From Perca fluviatilis (Eukaryota; Chordata; Actinopteri; Perciformes; Percidae): 64,000 nt of DNA. Shown here piece by piece: positions 12,637 through 25,275 of this stretch (its first letter is position 1; every line of letters begins with the position of its first letter). Position numbers and translations under genes: made by a program. The notes under the pieces were generated by a model, which was not told the origin of the DNA, did no database searches, and saw only the letters and a list, made by a program, of their open reading frames with translations. Location of the stretch: contig NC_053118.1 of assembly GCF_010015445.1 (NCBI RefSeq), positions 22,762,937-22,826,936 on the forward strand, read 5' to 3'.

Positions 12637-14585
12637 AGGGAGGTCAACACATAAGCGAAGATGAACCCTTATGTCACTTCACACTTCAGGAGAGATCTCT
12701 TTCCCCATTTCCATTTGTTGTAGATTTTTGTCTAACCTGCTGTTACTGTTTGAATGAAATAGCGTTGTCTATATTTGTGCAGCTATATCAGTAGCTCATG
12801 TCTATCGTTTTCAGTTTCTTTGTACTCACCACAGTGCAGGGTTACGGTTGAGGGTTTGAGTCTGTGTACTGTTCCAAAGAGGATGTGGATACTCTGTATA
12901 CTTGTCAGGATTCAGTAGAAGAGTTCTCTGGAAATGGTTGGGCAAGGTAAATACTAACTCTACAAGCTTTTCATTTCCAGATAGATTTGCACATTTCTTT
13001 GTCAGTTTTTAAGAAGTATTTCTATATATTAACTTTGAATGCTTTTTAGATGATGCACTTCAAAGTTACTCATGCATTATTTTTGTGTTGCATCTGCATG
13101 TATTATTCTTCCATTTTGCTTGTGGAAACTCTGATGTTCAGGTAGCCCTTTGTGATCTGGTTCAAACTGAGATGATGAGTAATAGACTACAATCCACAAA
13201 CCCAGTTATGCTCTCAGCCACTGTAGTTCTCAGCCCTTCTCAGCTCTTCTCCTTCTGTGGCATACACCTGATCTATCTACTTTGGCGCCCAACCTCCAGA
13301 AAAATATAGAAAACTTCCTCAGGTGACCTGTGTACTTACCTTTTCCCTACATATAAATCTTCCACTCAAAGTTAAAAATACAAGTGGTGTTGGAGACAGA
13401 TCAAAGTAAACTCTCTGTTGTTTTCTTCCCTTCTTATCTTTTGTCAGGCATAGGCGATTTCTCAGCCGTAATGCTGAGCTGTAATGAGGTATGTCTGCTC
13501 TGAGAGACTAACTGTTGCATGTGATTGCTAACAGCCGTGTAGTTCAGGTCAATATTATTCACACAACAGTCAGTAAAACAAGTCTTCACCAAATTGACAA
13601 TGGCTGCTAAACAGATGTGCAGACCCTTAGAAAGAAAATGTGAAATTGTTAAAGCAGTGACATGATTGATCAGGAAATGGCAAACAAAACATGGTTCTTT
13701 CAGTTGGGACCCTTTTGTTGGGCAAATGTGACATTTCCTTGACAATTGCTATTTAACACTTAACTGTGTGTACTATATGCAGTGCTTTATCCAAGACAAA
13801 CATATTGGCATTGAATTATGAAAGATGAATGATGACTGTTTGATGAACTGTGCTCTTTGTTTCCACATGCCCATACCAAGGGGTTGTGACACTGGAGAGA
13901 TCTTTGATTGTAAGAATTGGCATGTTTTTTTTTTCTTTTTTGATTGCATGTTGGAAATGTTTTTATCATATTGTCCCATTTTAAGTCTTGTCACAATAAG
14001 TCTTGTCACAATATTATAAAAGGTACAGTACCCTGTAACGAACTGTACATCCTTTACATGTTTCCATCTCCATCCTCCTACTCCATTGCATTATCAGTTT
14101 ATAGCTTGTATCAATTGATGCCTGCTTGAGGCTTCCCTTTTATTTGTTTGGAACTGAACAGAACCAATCCTGCATGCTTTTGTGATGTCTGAGGTCCAAC
14201 CAGCCCTATCACTCCTTGTCAAAAGAGTTCTTAGAAACTAGGGGTCACAGAAATAGACTCCTTGGGCTACTGCTGACATCCTTGTTTTCAGCTCACCTCA
14301 CTCAGTGAGTATGATTTTTATGACATTGGTTGTTAATGAGTGCACCCTACTTTAAGAAAGCCCACTTTGTTTGCTGAGGGATCTATCACTGAAAAGATCA
14401 CAAGTCGGGGAAAGTAAGTGACTGATCAATGGCCTTCGAGGGAATTATCCTCTGGTTACTATTGGCCTCTATGGACTTGCAATTATCTCTTCAATAAGGA
14501 CTGAAAGACTGACTATGTTGTTAGTACCAAACATTTAATTGACTGTATCAAGGTGCTTAATTGCCTCATCAACATTTGAATCCAG

Positions 14586-17500
14586 GCTCACTGAGGAATA
14601 CAGTGTTATTGTGCACCATAAGAGAGAGGAGACTTTTTGTTTTTTATTGTTTTGGATTGTACATGATGGGAGCGGCACGTGTGAAACGTCGTTTCAGTGC
14701 TGTGGTGGACGGGCCAGTGGAGGAGGAGGAGGTCATGAGGCTGGCACAGAGTGCTGCTGACACGGCTAGGGCAGGGGGGAGTCCAGTGGGGTCAGGGACC
14801 CCAACCAGCCCCTCCCCGACCCATGCCCTGAACGGCAAAACTCTACCTCTTCAGAGCAACACCAACAATGCACGGAGGCAGAGTGCCATTGGAGTTGGGG
14901 GAGACGCAGGAGAAGGCGGGGTGAGATCAGGAGGAATGTGCTCAGGACTAAGGAGTGAAAGAGGCAGTAGTGTAGGAGGAAGAGGAAAAGGCCGTTCATC
15001 CTCGGACCAGAATTCACTCTCTTCCCCCTCCACTACCAACCGCCGGCGCACCAGGTGCTCAAGCCGCCGGCCCCGACAACGCTTTGTTGGCAAGGACGGA
15101 CGCTGCAACGTCACCTTCGTCAACATAAGCGAAAGGGGCCAGCGCTACCTTAACGACCTCTTCACCACCTGCGTGGACATCCGCTGGCGCTGGATGCTGA
15201 TCATCTTCACCCTCTCCTTCCTTCTTTCCTGGCTGCTCTTTGGATTTGCCTTCTGGCTTATTGCCTCCGTGCATGGGGACCTCTCCATTCGGCTTACCCC
15301 CAGCCCAGGTTCCTCTCCGGGATCAGGAGAGGCCGGGTCTGGAGGAGAGTCTGATAGAGAGGCAGTGGTTGAGGAGCCATGCTTCCTCCAGGTGAACAGC
15401 TTCATGGCAGCCTTTCTATTCTCCTTGGAGACGCAGACATCCATAGGTTATGGCTTCAGAAGTGTGACCGAAGAATGTCCCCTGGCGGTGATGGCGGTCA
15501 TTTTGCAGTGCATTGTGGGCTGCATCATTGACGCCTTCATCATCGGGGCAGTCATGGCCAAGATTGCCAAGCCCAAGAAGCGCAACGAGACACTGGTGTT
15601 CTCTGACACAGCTGTGGTGGCGCTGAGGGACGGGAAACTCTGTATGATGTGGAGGGTCGGAAACCTACGCAAGAGCCACCTGGTAGAGGCACATGTTCGA
15701 GCACAGCTACTAAAGGTAAGTGGTGGGAGATGGATAATTGCCATGGTGAAAAAGGTCAGAAAGTTTGGCAATGATAAAAGAGAAAAGCCTTTCAATTTTT
15801 TAGAAAAAGTTGATTGGATGGTAAAACAGAAAAGCCAAAGTTAACAACTGTATCAAAAACCAGAGGTTGCAACTCTGAGAGATCGCGGTAGAGGAAAAAA
15901 GGTTGCAGTAGAGAGAAAGAGGAAGCACTGAGACCATCTGGCCTGTATTCTGTGGACCGTAGTTAATGAGAGCTTGTTTTATTTTCCCTCAGGGGTTAGG
16001 AAGATTTACCATGGATTATCTTGCCTGCAATTCTTTAACTGAGAACCATTGTCCTTCATTGTCTCATTTTGGCAGTATGTGTGCTATATGTGGGTTAGGT
16101 TATTGTACTGTAAGCTTAGGTTTACCTTTCTGTCTGGCCTTATGTGGGTAGTTTTAAACATGTTTTCTCTTTTTGTGAATGTTTGTCTTGTCTTCAGTGT
16201 TGTGTGTGTACACGTATGTATGCTGCCAGAGTTGTCCGGAGGGTCAAAATCTGTGGAAAATTGGTGTTACAGCATAGACAATTTGATCTCTCTTAATAGC
16301 ATGACCATGTCAAAGTTCAGACAGGCAGATGGGATTAAGTTAGCAAGGATAAAAAAAATACAATTCTAAATGCTGGGACCAGATATTGTTCCATAGTAAG
16401 GGTTGGGTGAGTGATAAGCCTATGCACGGGTGGTATGACTAAAGACATAGTCAAATTCATCTGAATATAATAACCAAATACTAAGCTTCTGGGTCAGGGT
16501 AAGAAATACAATTTCTAAAACTGACCTTAGGAAATAGTGTCAAGTGTATGTGTGTTGCGTTTTATAGCCAGAATTACAGTTTAATTTTACTTTACTTTGA
16601 TTATGTCCCACCTGCCTTTGGCTGATGTTTGTTTCTATATTGGAAATTGTTTCTTGTCTCTATTTAACATTTTCCCACGCGTGAAAATCAATTTTGCATC
16701 ATCTAATGTGGAAAGTTTAATGTACAGTATCAAATTGTGACTTTATTTTACTCTCTATTCCCAACTACAGCCAAGGGTGACAGAAGAGGGAGAGTTCCTC
16801 CCGCTGGACAATATGGACATCAACGTGGGTTTTGACACTGGCACTGACCGCATCTTCTTGGTCTCGCCAGTGACAATTGTCCACGAGATCAACGACGAGT
16901 CACCTTTCTTTGAGATTGACCGAAAGACCCTGGAGAATGACTCTGAATTGGAGGTGGTGGTCATACTCGAGGGCATGGTGGAGGCCACAGCTATGACCAC
17001 ACAGTGCCGTAGCTCCTATCTGGCTTCTGAAATCCTCTGGGGACACAGATTTGAACCAGTGCTCTTCGAGAGGAAAGACTGCTACCAGGTCAGAAAGGAA
17101 GGATGGAGATATATAGGAAAATATATAGATCCTTACCTTCCCTTAATGCTATGTCTGAAGTGGTATATGTAGCAGTGTGGCTCTAGAGATGGCAGTGTTG
17201 GTCAGTTGGTCCACTATCACCTATACTCTGGTGATCCCCTGACTTGTCATCTAGCGCCATCAACAGGTCAAAATTTGAACATCCAGTACTTTGGTTTTTG
17301 ATCAAACACCTGCAAAATTGACGTTCCCATCAGCCTCAGTTGTATTGTATTTGCTAATTAGCTAATGTTAGCATGCTAACACACTACACTAAGACAGTGA
17401 ACATGGTAAACATTAACCTGCTAAACATCGGCATGTTAGCATTGTTATTTTGCGCATGTTAGCATGCTAATAATATTAAGCAGGGGTTAAAGTGGGATCT

Positions 17501-18258
17501 GGCAGGTGGGCATCCGAAGGGGGATCCCAAAATTGAACATATTAAAGTTTCTTACTGCTTTAAAGTAAAACTCACTTTTAAAGCTGGTTCACCTGTTAAC
17601 CAAATTAATTCCTTTTTCCAAATCACTGGTGAAGAACCAGGAGCAATTGCCAGGAGTTGAGCCATTTTTTAAAGAGTCCGACGCAGTCACTCCACATAAA
17701 ACACACCGGGGCTACATTCACCTCTAGCTAACTTCACAGAGAACAATGAAGGCAAATCACATCACCAATCTGTTTTAACCAAATGTTCTATGTCTAGCTC
17801 AGCTGAAAACACATTACCGTGTCGTTCACTACCGAGCCGGTTTGTAACTGGTAGGCAACCGACAATGCGATCTTCACCTTTTCAACTGACTACCAGTTTA
17901 GCTAGTACGCGAGTAGCTTGTCCTGCTATTATTACAGACGTGAACAACGTGTTGCTATAGTCTCTTGTCTTGTCACCTTACAATAAAATGTGTATGTAAA
18001 AATTCTCATTTTCTGCCTTTTTTCCAGGTGGACTACTCATTCTTCCATCAGACATACGAAATCCCGAACACACCTTCATGCAGCGCTAAGGAGCTGGCCG
18101 AGCAGAAGTACATTCACAGTTCACGCTCGTCATTCTGCTATGAGAACGAAGTCGCTCTGCAGCTCGTCTCCCCTGATGATGAGCCTGGCCCAGACCCTGA
18201 GTGTCCCTCCCCACCGACCCGAAGGCAATCCCTGGCCGAACATCTCCACTACAATTGA
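14586..18258 (+). CDS. kcnj14: inward-rectifier potassium channel Kir2.4
   Basis: Tetrameric potassium channel of the plasma membrane that passes inward current and helps hold the resting potential. Coding exons are 14666-15715, 16771-17088 and 18028-18258 (frame continuous, 532 aa). I chose the second of two adjacent ATGs (14663, 14666): it has A at -3 and G at +4, and [11 protein letters not shown] lines up with the start of mammalian Kir2.4. Landmarks: Ser/Gly-rich N tail (1-139), [10 protein letters not shown] (140), first membrane helix about 176-200, long turret about 201-240, pore filter TSIGYG with GYG at 261-263, second helix about 273-297 with the rectification-controlling Asp at 289, and the PIP2-binding [13 protein letters not shown]. 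The cytoplasmic domain contains [41 protein letters not shown] and CSAKEL. Mammalian Kir2.4 is about 436 aa; the excess lies in the N tail and turret. It has no Kir2.1-like PDZ ligand at its end (HLHYN). Confidence 0.93.
14666..15715 (+). CDS. kcnj14: kcnj14 coding exon 1 (N tail, both membrane helices, pore)
   Basis: 350 codons in one open frame, ending CTACTAAAG followed by the donor GTAAGT. The frame stays open upstream to an acceptor CCAG at 14582-14585, so an N-terminally extended product is possible. The exon holds the whole membrane part of the channel. The first 139 residues are dominated by Ser, Gly, Thr and Arg with no recognised domain. The turret between the first helix and the pore (about 201-240) is Ser/Gly/Glu-rich ([16 protein letters not shown]) and unusually long for a Kir2 channel. 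Confidence 0.93.
16771..17088 (+). CDS. kcnj14: kcnj14 coding exon 2 (cytoplasmic domain)
   Basis: 106 codons between acceptor CAACTACAG and donor GTCAGA, starting [14 protein letters not shown]. It encodes the middle of the Kir cytoplasmic domain, including DVGFD-like [17 protein letters not shown] and [16 protein letters not shown]. The break after AQLLK is in phase 0, and so is the next one after KDCYQ. Confidence 0.95.
17165..17475. repeat. dispersed repeat in kcnj14 intron
   Basis: The segment starts GTGGCTCTAGAGATGGCAGT and ends with repeated TTAGCATGCTAA units (about 17368, 17436 and 17460), a pattern frequent in teleost repeats. Family not assigned. No coding content. Confidence 0.55.
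18028..18258 (+). CDS. kcnj14: kcnj14 coding exon 3 (C terminus)
   Basis: Acceptor TTTTTTCCAG, then [23 protein letters not shown], the family-typical end of the cytoplasmic domain. A conserved [11 protein letters not shown] segment and a short Pro/Asp-rich tail follow, ending HLHYN and TGA at 18256-18258. Confidence 0.95.
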   Translation: MDYSFFHQTYEIPNTPSCSAKELAEQKYIHSSRSSFCYENEVALQLVSPDDEPGPDPECPSPPTRRQSLAEHLHYN

Positions 18259-20960
18259 ACCTGTTGGATAGAAGGCCTTAAGGGAAAAGAGATAGGAAGT
18301 TGACCCAGAGTGTTTTAGAGAGAGAGGGTTAAACTGGTAGAAATTGGCAGACCAAGAGAGACCGGATTGAAAGTCGTTAGGGCCAGTGTCAGGATAAAGG
18401 ATAGGAGGCAACATTGTTTACAGTGATTGGACAGGAAACAAAGTTCAAAATAGGAGCAAGTCAAGAGATCCATTACAACTTTTACAAGTTTGCAAGATTA
18501 AGTACTACCATACAGATTAGATTGCACTGAGTAATATAAAGGAAATGGACAGATAGAGAGAGGTTTTGGGGCAGTATTTTAGGGAGAAGGGTTACTACAC
18601 TGGCTTAGTTGTCTGATTGGTCCTGGCAATCTTTTAGGATCATTGAAAACTTGTCTGCTAAGTCTCTCATCTGGCCCGGCACTACCACAACACGCCCATC
18701 TGGCTCTAATGCCTGACTGGCAGAATATACAGCAGCACCCCATGGTGGCTCTACCATGCAACTGCACCTCCAGTTTTATGATCTATTTGAGGTGGCTTCT
18801 GTATGAAATGAATGGCAGTGTACCTTCTGAGGTACAACTCAGGAATGTATTCCACTATGATGCTGTATTATCATTTTAATGTTTTATTTCTGTATGGTAA
18901 GTATGGATAGTGCACATTTTGTGATACTTTGAGGTTGGTGGGGGGTGTTTAGAATGTAGTTGAGTATTAGGCTAGGCTACTTGTAGAGCCAAAGCAGAAC
19001 AACAGTAGCATGGAGAAACAGCTGAAAACTAGCAGCGATTTTGAGCAGTTTCTTTTCCATGTTATATTATATATGTTGTTTGTTTTGGGGCTGTATTATG
19101 TCATGCAAAAAAAAAGTTCACTGATTGTAACATTTGCTTTATTTAATCATTTTGTGTTGAGTTGAATGCCATGTGGCGAGGTCAGAGTAAGCATCAGAGT
19201 AAGCATTGTAGTGTTAGATACACAATGACAGATGATGATAGTTAAATACTATACATTATTTCTTGCACTACTATCTACAGTATCTTCTCATGTCCTGTAT
19301 AGCTAAAATCACCCACACTGTATTGTTTTGCTCTGTTACTTTTGGATTGTAGTAGTTAGCGACTGAGCTATGACATTATAATCTTTTAAGTGTCTTGGCA
19401 CTTGGAAGACCCTTGATGGTTCGGACTAAATCCAACTTTAAAGGGGTTGCTCTCATCCGCTCTGTAAATGCACAGGAGGACTAAAGTCACGTCCAACATC
19501 ACTAGAACATTACTGAACTGAGTAGGAGAGATGTGATGGTGGTGACGATGGTTTGCTGTTTCTGCTTCTCTGAGAATAAAACATCCGTCTAACATCTGTG
19601 CAAATGGATGAGGATTGAACTGGAAGCTACACCACATTCATAGAAAATGATACTGTATTTTTGTGCCCATAAAATCATGTTTCCCGGTACTATGTTCTAA
19701 TGTGCTACAGTTGGTTTCTCTCACAAATTGTGAGATCAGTGTAGTGAGTGGTGCCTTCATAACAAACCAGAGATTTTGCAACTGGCCCTTCATCTGCAGC
19801 AGTTAATTTCATGTTTGAAATGTACTTAAAGCCTATTTTTATTGTGTGTATTTTCATACTGCTACTTATGCAAGAGTGTTTATTCAATCACTTCAACATT
19901 TGCAGGATGTTGTTCTAAGTCGACAAAAATGTCTATACTGTGAATCTGCTCAGTAACTGAGTAGTCTCAATAATAATCTCTAGACCGATAGCTGATGGGT
20001 TCCGTCTCAATATGAACATGCACTGATAACATAAATAGGTTTTTAGCTGTATTGTATTGTAGACTATGTAATAGTTGCTCTTTGAAGTTATATGACAAAG
20101 CACTTGGAATGTTCTTGTTTATTTTAGATCCTGTAATGATTTGCAGTTAATCCTGCCACCATGAGTATTTAAGTGTTTGATTACAGAAGATGTTTGTAAG
20201 GTCACTCAGTGTCAGGAGTGCAACATGATATTAAGTGTTGACCAATAATCAGCCTGTCCAACGCACATCCTGGGAACTTGTTCTGTTTATTTTGCACTAA
20301 AGTAGTATATGCAGACTAAATATCACTAATGACGCTTTACAACAGCAACGTAGTGTTGCTGGATCAGCACACATTAACCTCAAGGCATCAATCGCAGTGT
20401 TTCACTTCAGTTATTGAAAGATTTTTTTTTATGGTTACCCCAGGGCGGGTGAGGTATTGATTACATATAATCTGTTGCAATTAGTGATAAGGCTGTTTTT
20501 TTTGTTTGTGTTCTCCCTTACACTTCTCCTTTATGGCTACATGCTCTATTTATAGGCTGCATGGGTCATGTCGTTCACCCTGCCTCCACTTGTAACTTGA
20601 ACTTACTGCACCATCACTTTAACTACTATAGCGTTGTTTAAAAACCCAAGAAAAAAATAGACAGATGGATTATTTGGTCATTTCACTCCTTAGGATTCGC
20701 TTCCATAGTAAACACATTTTTTAAATCATATGTATATACATAGTGTAAAATACATAGTATACTGTAATAGATACATTATTAATAAATGAGTGACATGAAA
20801 CCAATAAAAGCTGTTGCTACCTTTCTCAAGTTATTTTTCTAAAGAGAAAGGGAAACCTTACTGCTCCAACACTGAAATGTAATTTCAGAGCTGCCTTAGG
20901 CACAGAGCACTTCTAAATGAAACTGAACTGTTTGTAGAGCAAATAAAACACGGGGATTGA
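18259..20960 (+). other. kcnj14 3' UTR and downstream region
   Basis: No gene is seen. Candidate polyadenylation signals AATAAA occur at 19575, 20781, 20803 and 20942, so the 3' UTR could be up to about 2.6 kb. The mRNA end cannot be fixed without transcript data. Confidence 0.4.
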
Positions 20961-21499
20961 ATTGCATTTATTGGTTGCTTCTTTATTTATTCTTCTTGTA
21001 GCTCACGGGGCAAACCTACTGACCATTTTAGATGGAAAGTGTAATTCATCACTGCTCTCATAATCCTTTTTGCATTTACATTGAAGTGCTTTAAGATTTA
21101 AACGAAACATTAAAAAAAGGAATGCAGATCATGCATATAATGTCCTCATTCTTACAACTTGCTGCCATAGATTAAGACTGTTGCAAACAAACCAAATGAC
21201 CAAATCTCGTTTGACCAAATATGTCAACTTTCTTTTTTCTATATTTTCACTGATAGGCCTGTCTGTCACAGAATACAGTCTGAACATAAACCTTAACCAA
21301 ACAATTGTGGAAGAATGTTAAAACTGTCTGATGTTAATTAAACACTAAATATCTTGAAATTACTGAATTGTACAACTTTGACAGTTAAAGTTTTGATTTC
21401 TTTTTATTGTGTTGTCAAAATGACCTGTAAAAGTCTATCACTGCTGATGAATCAGGAGAATAAAACGTCCCTTGTGGAAATAATATTGACCCTAAAATA

Positions 21500-21600
21500 A
21501 TCTTTATTATTACATTACATTACATGTCATTTAGCTTTTATAATAATAATGTAATTTTATCCAAAGCGACTTACAATTAAGTGCTTTCAACTGTGAAGGT
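21500..21600. repeat. dispersed repeat fragment
   Basis: TTACATTACATTACATGTC, then TTTTATCCAAAGCGACTTAC and AATTAAGTG. This motif series is widely dispersed in fish genomes, here interrupted by TAATAATAATG. Exact family unknown. Confidence 0.5.
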
Positions 21601-21937
21601 TCAAACTCCAGACAACAAGTAAGTACATTAGCTTTAAATAAGCAAAGCTACAAAGAGACATATGAAAGTGCAGGTGCAAGAATTTATAACTTGCTATGAA
21701 AACAATTACAGGACATATAGCCTGCCATTAAATGGCAAATGATCATTAACACATATAATTACACTAGTATTCCTAAAAAACTACCTATGGCTTGCAAAAA
21801 AAATTTAAATTATTATTATGATGCCATTACACAGAGTAGACACTTACAATACTGCTAAATGTATAGTTTAATTTATTTGACTAAATAAATGCAATTTAAA
21901 AGATTCACTTCCTATAGCCTTATGCAGACGTTTGTTC

Positions 21938-21940
<3 letters not shown>

Positions 21941-22026
<86 letters not shown>
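21941..22026. repeat. (GT)n microsatellite
   Basis: About 86 bp of GT with a single GC interruption near 21967, upstream of the myh14 promoter region. Confidence 0.95.
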
Positions 22027-22027
<1 letters not shown>

Positions 22028-22159
22028 GAATATATATTTTTTGTTATTTATTTCACCTATATGGCATATCAAAGGCAATAAAACATTTCATAATATTTAG
22101 CTATGACGTATATGGTATTTTATACATTGCTGTAAATATTTACCATAGCCCCACAACCC

Positions 22160-22874
22160 TGCATGGTACCCAGGGAACTCGGGTTCAGTCGGATTTTCTG
22201 GGATGATCTGAATCACGCGCCTGGAGTCAGATCATTCCAAGCAACCCGTCGGTTGTGTTTGGTTGGGGATTCAAACAAATCCGATCCCAGATCTGTGTCT
22301 GCGGACACTCGCCGCGACTCAGTGGTAAACAAAGGGCGCGCAAATCTCCCTTCTCTAGCGCGAGAGTGCCGCACAGGCACCTGCTGCAGCGCTCCAGTTG
22401 GCTGTTTGACCCGTCAGTCACAGCTAGCCCCGCCTCTTGTCCGTTTCCATTGGTTAATAGCGGAGACTCTTGTGCTACCGTTAATACCATTCGTCGACGC
22501 ACTTGTTTTATGCCAGTTTTGGGGCGGAAAGTTCTCGTTGTATTCATTAGGCGGGTCTACTGCTCGGTTGTAGATTTTGATTGGAGTTATTTCTCTCTGA
22601 GGCTTGACCTAAACTCGTTTCCTTGTACCTGGTTGGTCTCCTAGCAGGAAGTTGCTCTCCTGGACTGAAGCCGTCGCCTTGCCCTCACTGCTCTCTGTTT
22701 TATTCTCATCGAGTAGTGTGAGTGCGGTTCCACCGAGAGAGCGGTGCAATGATAAAAGCCGCATATGCGGTAGGCTGCTACACACCTATCAGGCAGGAAA
22801 ATACCCACAAAACAGCCTCACCCCGGTTCTCCTCGCACCACAGCCTTATCCACGACTCAGAGCGGAACCTGAAG
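22160..22874 (+). promoter_or_regulatory. myh14: myh14 CpG-rich promoter and non-coding first exon
   Basis: CpG density rises sharply here. A GC-box-like CCCCGCCTC lies at about 22429, and inverted CCAAT boxes (ATTGG) at about 22449 and 22579. The segment ends AACCTGAAG followed by donor GTGAGA at 22875, typical of the untranslated first exon of non-muscle myosin heavy chain genes. Short upstream ATG frames exist inside it. The transcription start (perhaps about 22640-22720) is not directly visible. Confidence 0.6.
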
Positions 22875-23184
22875 GTGAGAGATTTAATTGCCTTTACTCT
22901 AATCCAACTCGTTATAGCCAGTGTAATATCCTGAACGTATCATATTTCAGTGGAACTGGCTAACCTCGCTAGGTTGGTCTAAATGCGGTGGCATAACGCC
23001 TAAAAATGAAACGTTGGTTGGACTAAAGGCGTTCATATTGGTTTGATCTAATGTTCGCTTTCAAAGAGAGACTTTCATCGAGATGACCTGAAGTCTGGTC
23101 AAGGAAAACTGTCTGCCTGATGGCCATATTAAAGGGATCTCGACCCATATAATTATAATGTATTGGCCTACTGTGATCTTTGTG

Positions 23185-23187
<3 letters not shown>

Positions 23188-23262
<75 letters not shown>
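23188..23262. repeat. (AT)n microsatellite
   Basis: About 75 bp of pure alternating AT in myh14 intron 1. Confidence 0.95.
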
Positions 23263-23266
<4 letters not shown>

Positions 23267-23816
23267 AGCTTTTTTTCTCAGTGAAAATTGCTTGGTTACC
23301 TATGTGGCTGCCACATGCATGCGGTTCACAGTCAATTACAGGCTGGGGCCCATGTGATTGTTCATGTCTTATGCTGAAGGCGTGGTTGCCTTCGTCAGTT
23401 TCTGTGCTGGAGCTAGACCTAAAATGCAGGTAATTTATATAGGGGTCACGCAGCAGCTGTACTGATCTACAGCCGCACTGTAATTATCATCATAGCCAGT
23501 GGTTTAATAGTGTCACATCTCATCACTGTCTCTGAAGTGCGCATATGCCAAAATATCATCACCGATGCAAAGCTGAAGAAAAAAAGGCGTCTCCTGCTCC
23601 CCCATCCGTTTAACACACGCACAATCACGCGCAGGCACCCACACACCCACACCCACCCACCCCAAAAGACCCCCGCAGTGAATGACCTCAGTTCAGACTC
23701 TGAAGGTATTGTCTGTGGGCTGCTGCTCAGTGTTGCTATGGAGGAGAGCAGCCAGGTTTTGGCAACTCCAGCTGCTGCAGGACGAGTTTGCTGGTCAGTC
23801 CAGCCTGTACTGCGAC

Positions 23817-23978
<162 letters not shown>

Positions 23979-25009
23979 GGAGAAGACTTTGCTTTAGGGG
24001 AATCATTGGCATTGATGGGAATCGGCAACATCCTACACTGCAGCTATAGTGTTGGCACACAAAGTCTTCTTCTATAGTCACTATTAAAACTGATTTAGGA
24101 ATAGGGCTGATTATTTTATATTTATGATGATGATGAAGTATTGCCTGTGTAGCCAAAGCCTGACATAAAGTTTATTGCTCTGTACATAGATCTCCACTGT
24201 TATCCAATAATTATTAAAAATGCATCATTCAGCCACACCAATGCACAGGGTGACATGTTTCTTCATTACCATGAACAAGAAACTAGATTATCTACAAAAC
24301 CCACATATCTCGCCCTGAGGTAAATACTTATGTCAGGGATCACATATTTTCCATACTGAGTGGCTGGGTGGTGGCACCGTCTTTGTCAATGTGTTTACAC
24401 CACACCCAAAGTTGTATTGGAGTAACAGGTATGGTTAAGGCAGGGTTAAGGACCGGGCCCTGTCATTAACAGACAGTGGGGAAAAAATGAAATCGATGCA
24501 CAGCAGGAATCAAGCCAGGTGACATACCTGCAGAGGCATGGAGACGCCTAATAGTTAACAGGCCGACACAATAGCCTACCTGTCTGATCAAAGTTGACAT
24601 TTGCTCAAAAAACAAGCATACTTCATCCCCTGTGTTTATTTAAGAGGAACTAGTTCATTCCTCCACAAAGCCTCATTTTAAGCATCATAATCCACATTAT
24701 TTTGCTATCAACACTTTAACATCTATTTCAAACTGCTAATTAATCCAACAGTTGTCAAGCATCATTCAGTATTAATTCATGCTTGAAGGCTTTCTCTCTT
24801 AAGCCTTATGTCTATCTTGGTTGCCAAATTTAGGTAATCAGATTCCATTGATTCAAATGAACCTATCCAAAAGAACTGTCTTTCCAGTCTCCTTGAAAAG
24901 TAGTAGTGTAGAAATGTGTAGTTGCAGTTAAATTAGTCTGTTAATTAGACTGTGAGCTGCATGAATGTCAATAGTCTTGTACTTGCATACAATAGAGTAT
25001 TATCTGTAT

Positions 25010-25275
25010 GGCTGCAATTAATAACATTTTCAGTATTGATTCATCTGATTATTTCGTTTGAAAATTTTTTGAAAGTCAGCAAATAACGACAAATGCCCAT
25101 CGCAAGTTCCAAGATAACATGGTGGCATTTTAAAATGACTCAGTTCAAAACCCGAAGATATTCTGTTTACTATTGTAAAAAACATAGAATATTCACATTT
25201 GAGAAGCTGATTATGATTCGACTGACTAAATAGTTGCTGATTAATTTTCTGTTAGTTGACTAATTGTCTCAGCTC
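25010..25275. repeat. dispersed repeat (GGCTGCAATTAAT ... CTCAGCTCTAA)
   Basis: The left end GGCTGCAATTAAT and right end TTGTCTCAGCTCTAA are imperfect inverted copies, with internal GATTAATTTTCTG-type sequence. Related sequence is seen at about 1300, 10160-10340 and 52138-52450. It is probably a non-autonomous DNA transposon family. No coding capacity. Confidence 0.5.

Larger units (their letters stand above)
4413..14585 (+). other. large kcnj14 5' intron or intergenic region
   Basis: If the exon ending at 4412 belongs to kcnj14, this is its first intron. Contents I can support: an ATT-rich simple repeat at 4482-4523; a TIR element at 6783-7191; short GT tracts at 7447-7465 and 8062-8086; dispersed TTAATCG-type repeat sequence at about 10160-10340; a repeat beside a CA tract at about 10680-10857; and two possible exons at 11615-11808 and 12490-12636. 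No other gene is evident. Confidence 0.5.

Noticed and set aside
14539..15126. Alternative-frame and antisense ORFs over the kcnj14 N tail
   Set aside because: They overlap the channel frame, which is supported by conserved downstream sequence; GC-rich Ser/Gly/Arg codons create open shadows.
22163..22644. 136-aa, 129-aa and antisense ORFs in the CpG-rich promoter
   Set aside because: High GC lowers stop frequency. The region is better explained as the myh14 promoter and untranslated exon.
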